64,000 nucleotides of DNA from assembly GCA_013360445.1 (NCBI GenBank), contig JABWBP010000021.1, positions 1 to 64,000 on the forward strand, in the 5' to 3' direction. The position numbers were made by a program, and so were the translations under genes. Below the pieces are notes generated by a model. The model worked only from the letters and a program-made list of their open reading frames with translations. It searched no databases and was not told the origin of the DNA. The DNA is from Calditrichaceae bacterium. Its GTDB lineage: Bacteria; Calditrichota; Calditrichia; RBG-13-44-9; J075. Positions 60,748 to 64,000 of this stretch are shown piece by piece (the stretch's first letter is position 1; each line of letters begins with the position of its first letter).

Positions 60748-61058
60748 ACCGCCTTGATGGCGGCGCTGCCGTTGCCATTGATCCGTTCATAAAATTCCTG
60801 CAGAAAGGCCAAATCCGCGGAGAACAGCCCTTCGATGGTTTTGGGGGTAACATTGCTCAACTCTCCTAACCGGTTGATGACCCGGGAGAGGAGAATGACC
60901 ACTAAGTAGGCGGGATTTTGCTGCACCCGGGGGTCCTTCTGGGGCAGAATCTCATCCGCGGCCGTGGCCAGGCGCATCACCCCATGCTTGTGCAGGTTCC
61001 CTTCGCCGTCCACGTACCCTTTCGGCAGGGTGAACTCGAATTCGGTTTGGAAAGCCAT
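60690..61058 (-). CDS. eCIS tail-assembly-type protein with CxxC end
   Basis: 122 residues. FEFTLPKGYVDGEGNLHKHG, then MRLATAADEILPQKDPRVQQNPAY and VILLSRVINRLGELSNVTPKTIE, is the pattern of the conserved protein that follows the tube gene in eCIS and similar phages. It ends in CPKCEHRFEIE, half of a zinc-ribbon. Role not proven; a tail assembly chaperone is the usual inference. The start at 61058 has GGAG six bases upstream. Confidence 0.82.
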   Translation of the reverse strand: MAFQTEFEFTLPKGYVDGEGNLHKHGVMRLATAADEILPQKDPRVQQNPAYLVVILLSRVINRLGELSNVTPKTIEGLFSADLAFLQEFYERINGNGSAAIKAVCPKCEHRFEIESAGPGES

Positions 61059-61084
61059 TTTTTGCTCCAAAACTTGAATGTCAT

Positions 61085-61175
61085 GCATTAATGGTAAGTA
61101 GGCAGTATGCAGTAGGCAATTAACAGTTCGCCTGCCATCCGTACCCACTGCCTATTTGCCTACTTGCCAACTGCC
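61085..61175. repeat. GTAGGCAGTATGCAGTAGGCAA word repeats
   Basis: AAGTAGGCAGTATGCAGTAGGCAA (about 61091-61120) faces CACTGCCTATTTGCCTACTTGCC (61146-61170) in the gap after the tube gene, another palindromic word element with its own sequence. Confidence 0.6.
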
Positions 61176-61181
61176 CGCCGC

Positions 61182-61616
61182 TTACGAGACGCGCTTATAC
61201 GCTTCGCTCACGATTTCCAGGGTCTCGATGGCCACGTCGTTGCCTTTGGCGTTGAAATCCGTGGGATCGTACTTGGTCGGCCAGGCTTCTTCCAATTCCC
61301 AGCGGGATTTGTCGTTGCCGGCTTCGTCCACCAGAATGATGGCGAGATTCCGGCGATTTCCCAGCGCGCCTTTTTGCACCACCTCCTGGTGCCAGTCGAA
61401 CAGATCGGTGGAATCGGTGATGCCCCATTTCAAAGTGACGTTGGCGTATTTGGTCTGCCCGGAGAGCTTCCGGGTATGGGCGGGGTCGGTGCCTTCGCGA
61501 TATTCCACCATTTCGGTAGTGGTATCCCCAAAGCTGACTTCGTTGAACCCGGCCTGGGTGATTCCATCAATTTCCACCCGGAATCGGAAATTCCGGTAAG
61601 GGTCGTTTCGCGCCAT
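61182..61616 (-). CDS. Inner tube protein (Afp1-like)
   Basis: 144 residues. Same family as the gene at 58765: NFRFRVEIDGITQAGFNEVS, then YANVTLKWGITDSTDLFDWHQ, LEEAWPTKYDPTDF and IETLEIVSEAYKRV. It polymerises inside the sheath as the tube. Strong AAGGAG before the ATG, as expected for an abundant structural protein. Confidence 0.94.
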   Translation of the reverse strand: MARNDPYRNFRFRVEIDGITQAGFNEVSFGDTTTEMVEYREGTDPAHTRKLSGQTKYANVTLKWGITDSTDLFDWHQEVVQKGALGNRRNLAIILVDEAGNDKSRWELEEAWPTKYDPTDFNAKGNDVAIETLEIVSEAYKRVS

Positions 61617-61658
61617 ATTTTTCTCCTTGCTGGTTTTTCAGATCAGGAAATAATTCTT

Positions 61659-61712
61659 TGACAGGATTAACAGGATTTACCGGATACAGAATTATTTTCC
61701 CCTGTCATCCTG
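61659..61712. repeat. ACAGGAT element between sheath and tube genes
   Basis: GACAGGATTAACAGGATTTACCGGAT faces CCCCTGTCATCCTGG. A degenerate member of the 41047/59245 family, placed in the 128-base gap between the sheath stop and the tube start. Confidence 0.5.
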
Positions 61713-61744
61713 GAGGGCCGAAAATATTCTAATAGATTACCGGG

Positions 61745-63286
61745 CTACGCTTCCGCGCCGGCGGTGAACTGGAAGATGCGGAAGATCACGAATTCCGCCG
61801 GTTTGGTCGGCGCTACCCCGATCTCCACGATCAGCCGCCCGTTGTCGATGTCGTCCTGGGTCATGGTGGTGCGGTCCACCTTGACGAAAAAGGCTTCTTC
61901 CGGGGTCGTACCCATCAGCGCGCCGGTGCGCCACACCGTGGTCAAAAACTGCGTCACGGTTTGCTTTACCCGCGCCCAGAGCTGCTCGTTGTTCGGCTCG
62001 AACACCACCCACTGGGTGCCTTCGTCAATGGATTCTTCTAAGAACAGGAACAAGCGCCGCACGTTGACATATTTCCATTCCGGGTCGGTAGAAACCGTGC
62101 GGGCGCCCCACACCCGGATGCCCCGCCCGGGAAAAGCGCGAATGACGTTGATCCCGCGGGGATTCAGAATATCCTGCTCGCCCTTGGTGATCTGGAACTC
62201 CAGATCTAACGCGCCGCGCACTACCTCGTTGGCCGGGGCTTTGTGCACCCCGCGCTCCACGTCGGAGCGGGCGTAGATGCCGGCCACGTGCGCCCCCGGG
62301 GGCATCAACATGCGCCCGCCGGTGAGGGGATTGGAGACTTCGATCCAGGGATAATACACTGCGGCATATTTGGAATCCTTGGGCGGGAAGAAGGTGGAAA
62401 TATTGGTGGTATTTTGCGCCGCGTCCAACACCGCAAAGCGGTCTTTCATGTTCTCGCAGTGGGAAACCACGTTGTCGATCAGGGTATCCGGGTCGGTGGC
62501 GTTATATAAATCCGGCACGTTGACGATGTTGATCTCGTCCACCTGTTCGAAGGCGGCCAGGCCGGTGCGCTCCGCCGGGGGAACGCTGCTATCGCCGCTG
62601 AACTGGGCGGAAGTAAGCGCGGCGGTTCCGTCTTCCCCGTCTTCCAATAATTGGAATTCGCTGGTATTGTCCGGCCGGTCGGTGTTCGCGGCTTCCAATT
62701 GCACCAGGTTGGAAGCCGCGTTAACTTTCGTGAGATAATAATCGGGAGAGATGGGGTTGGTCGAGGCGTTGTCATAGACTTCCAGCACGGTGGCGCGATC
62801 TTTCAGTTCCCTGGTGGAGAGCGGGGGAGTGGCGCTTAGCAAAGAACCGTCATCCCAGTACGCCACGGTCAACTTGAACAGGTCGGTGCGGTTCGGGGTG
62901 GTGGGGTCGGTGGAATCGTCCAGGGAAGCATTTTCGACCATGATTCCCACCCGGTTGCCCCACTCTCCCGGCCCCACGGCTTCGAAATCAATGGGAGCCA
63001 GGGTCAGCTCTGCCGTCGCGGCGTCGGATCGCACCACCCGCCCGATGAAACAGCGGCTGCCGCCGTTGCGGAAAAATCCATCCACCGCAAAGGCAAGGTA
63101 AGCGCCTTCCATGAAGCCGCCGTAAATCCGCTGGAACTGCCCGAAGCTGGTTACCAGTTCCACGGTAGTGGGGCCGCGTTTGCTCAACCCCAGGAAACCG
63201 GCGTTGCTGGTGCTGACGCCTTCGATCGCTTTCGGACCTCGGGAAACTTCTTCGATATAAACGCCGGGGGATAAATATTCTGGCAT
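61745..63286 (-). CDS. Contractile tail sheath protein
   Basis: 513 residues. Phage tail sheath family: PEYLSPGVYIEEVSRGPKAI at the start, GFLGLSKRGPTTVELVTSFGQF, a variable outer domain (about 95-230), then AVYYPWIEVSNPLTG, PPGAHVAGIYARSDVERGVHKAPANE, RGINVIRAFPGRGIRVWGARTV and YVNVRRLFLFLEESI. It is the contractile jacket of the particle. Only one sheath gene is visible, where Afp has three. AGGAGG precedes the ATG. The 180-base gap upstream holds a half palindrome and no gene. Confidence 0.96.
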   Translation of the reverse strand: MPEYLSPGVYIEEVSRGPKAIEGVSTSNAGFLGLSKRGPTTVELVTSFGQFQRIYGGFMEGAYLAFAVDGFFRNGGSRCFIGRVVRSDAATAELTLAPIDFEAVGPGEWGNRVGIMVENASLDDSTDPTTPNRTDLFKLTVAYWDDGSLLSATPPLSTRELKDRATVLEVYDNASTNPISPDYYLTKVNAASNLVQLEAANTDRPDNTSEFQLLEDGEDGTAALTSAQFSGDSSVPPAERTGLAAFEQVDEINIVNVPDLYNATDPDTLIDNVVSHCENMKDRFAVLDAAQNTTNISTFFPPKDSKYAAVYYPWIEVSNPLTGGRMLMPPGAHVAGIYARSDVERGVHKAPANEVVRGALDLEFQITKGEQDILNPRGINVIRAFPGRGIRVWGARTVSTDPEWKYVNVRRLFLFLEESIDEGTQWVVFEPNNEQLWARVKQTVTQFLTTVWRTGALMGTTPEEAFFVKVDRTTMTQDDIDNGRLIVEIGVAPTKPAEFVIFRIFQFTAGAEA

Positions 63287-63466
63287 GTCATATCCTCCTT
63301 CGGATTTGAGTAAGATGTTTGCTTATGTGTTTTTATTCAGCCACTAAGGCTCAAAGCCACAAAGATTCACCAGGCTATCCTTTGTTTAAGGCAAAATGAT
63401 TCCGCGGCAATTTGCGTTGATTCTTCATCCTGCATTCAGCAGCCGGGGCTGGATAGCTACCCGGAA

Positions 63467-64000
63467 TTAGAAAACCACTTTTTGATACACGGTTTTGCCG
63501 TCGATGATGTCCACCTCCACCTTATCCGAATGCCCGAAATCGGGATGAAAGGCTTGCAAAAAGAGGGTGCGCCCGGCCTCGTAGGATTTGCTGTTGATCT
63601 CCTTTACCAGCGTGCGGGTGAGGCGGTTGCAGAACAAGACGAACTGCGCCCGGGCGTCGGTCTGGAAGGATATATCCAGCCCCGGGGGGTCGGCCTCGGT
63701 TCCCAGCACGTTCAGCGTGGAGCCGGGAACGGGGTTTCCGCCGCCGTCTTCCACCTGGCCGCGCACTAAAGTAGCCCCGGAAGGAAAGGGATAATTCACG
63801 TTGGGAATCAGGCGCACTTCCGCCAACAGGGCGCCGTTTAATTCGATCAGCTTGACCTCGTCATCCAGATCGGTTTGGCCACCGGGCGGCAAGCCGTGAT
63901 CGGGCAGGGTTACGGTAAATTGTTTGCCTATGTAGTAATCGGCGTCCACGGCCACCGCGTAGTCGCCGTCCTCCAGGGTGAGGTACATAAAATACCCGGA
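63467..64000 (-). CDS. Regulatory-like-domain eCIS protein, 5' end outside the window
   Basis: At least 177 residues; the frame stays open to the window edge (SGYFMYLTLEDGDYAVAV), so the start lies beyond 64000. MYLTLEDGDYAVAVDADYYI and a later ATLVRGQVEDGGGNPVPGSTLNVLG look like beta-sandwich units of the carboxypeptidase-regulatory-like type, found next to the sheath gene in many eCIS clusters. The C-terminal part (FVLFCNRLTRTLVKEINSK, FHPDFGHSDKVEVDIIDG) is unassigned. Could be a surface, cap-near or assembly protein. Confidence 0.75.
   Translation of the reverse strand, partial: SGYFMYLTLEDGDYAVAVDADYYIGKQFTVTLPDHGLPPGGQTDLDDEVKLIELNGALLAEVRLIPNVNYPFPSGATLVRGQVEDGGGNPVPGSTLNVLGTEADPPGLDISFQTDARAQFVLFCNRLTRTLVKEINSKSYEAGRTLFLQAFHPDFGHSDKVEVDIIDGKTVYQKVVF

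Noticed and set aside
33811-64000. Prophage or type VI secretion system
   Set aside because: No capsid, portal, terminase or integrase, and no TssJ/L/M or ClpV genes in view; LysM hub, DUF4157 cargo and gene order fit eCIS better.

Overview
The window looks like chromosome from a Gram-negative member of the FCB group, most like Calditrichota or a neighbouring candidate phylum. An outer membrane is implied by lpxB, lgt, a TonB-dependent receptor and several lipoproteins. Several secreted proteins end in the C-terminal domain recognised by the type IX secretion system (the FPNPFNP start, ending in K/R-x-MVLhK/R), and a PorV-like protein is present. The phylum is an inference; there is no rRNA here. 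Almost everything from 7.2 kb onward is on the minus strand.

1-7 kb holds housekeeping genes: an M23 peptidase, a heavy-metal-binding lipoprotein, lgt, lpxB, a drug/metabolite transporter and a saccharopine dehydrogenase-like enzyme. At 7.2-9.5 kb is a leaderless 784-residue protein with five peptidoglycan-binding domains and a pesticin-like lysozyme domain.

9.6-33.2 kb is an alpha-glucan utilisation island. It holds a T9SS-secreted GH13 enzyme, a TrmB-type regulator, a lipoprotein esterase, a MalE/F/G-like ABC importer without its ATPase, a secreted starch-binding-type protein, a PorV-like protein, a 1161-residue T9SS protein, a SusC-like receptor without an evident SusD, a parvulin foldase, an SGNH-TPR protein and a second GH13 enzyme. 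I infer that polymer is cut at the surface, passes through the receptor, is trimmed in the periplasm and enters through the importer under TrmB control.

33.8-64 kb is the main prize: a minus-strand extracellular contractile injection system (eCIS, the Afp/PVC-like family). From upstream (right) to downstream (left) it runs: truncated regulatory-like domain protein, sheath, tube, tail-assembly-type protein, DUF6760-like protein, Pro/Ala-rich protein, second tube, LysM protein, gpD-like and gpV-like spike parts, PAAR tip, gp25, two baseplate J proteins, and a gpI-like protein with a propeller. Then come three proteins sharing an N-terminal adaptor but carrying different C-termini, a ParA ATPase with a small partner, and a cargo region with two DUF4157 proteins. 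One DUF4157 protein ends at an ATGA overlap with a separate AT-rich toxin-like ORF followed by a YbjN-like candidate immunity protein or chaperone. The other is fused to an OmpA domain and followed by a lipoprotein. The AAA+ ATPase, cap protein and tape measure are not visible and may lie beyond base 64000.

Most intergenic gaps hold imperfect palindromic elements built from short repeated words, several with perfect 9-14 bp outer arms. One family flanks the AT-rich toxin cassette.
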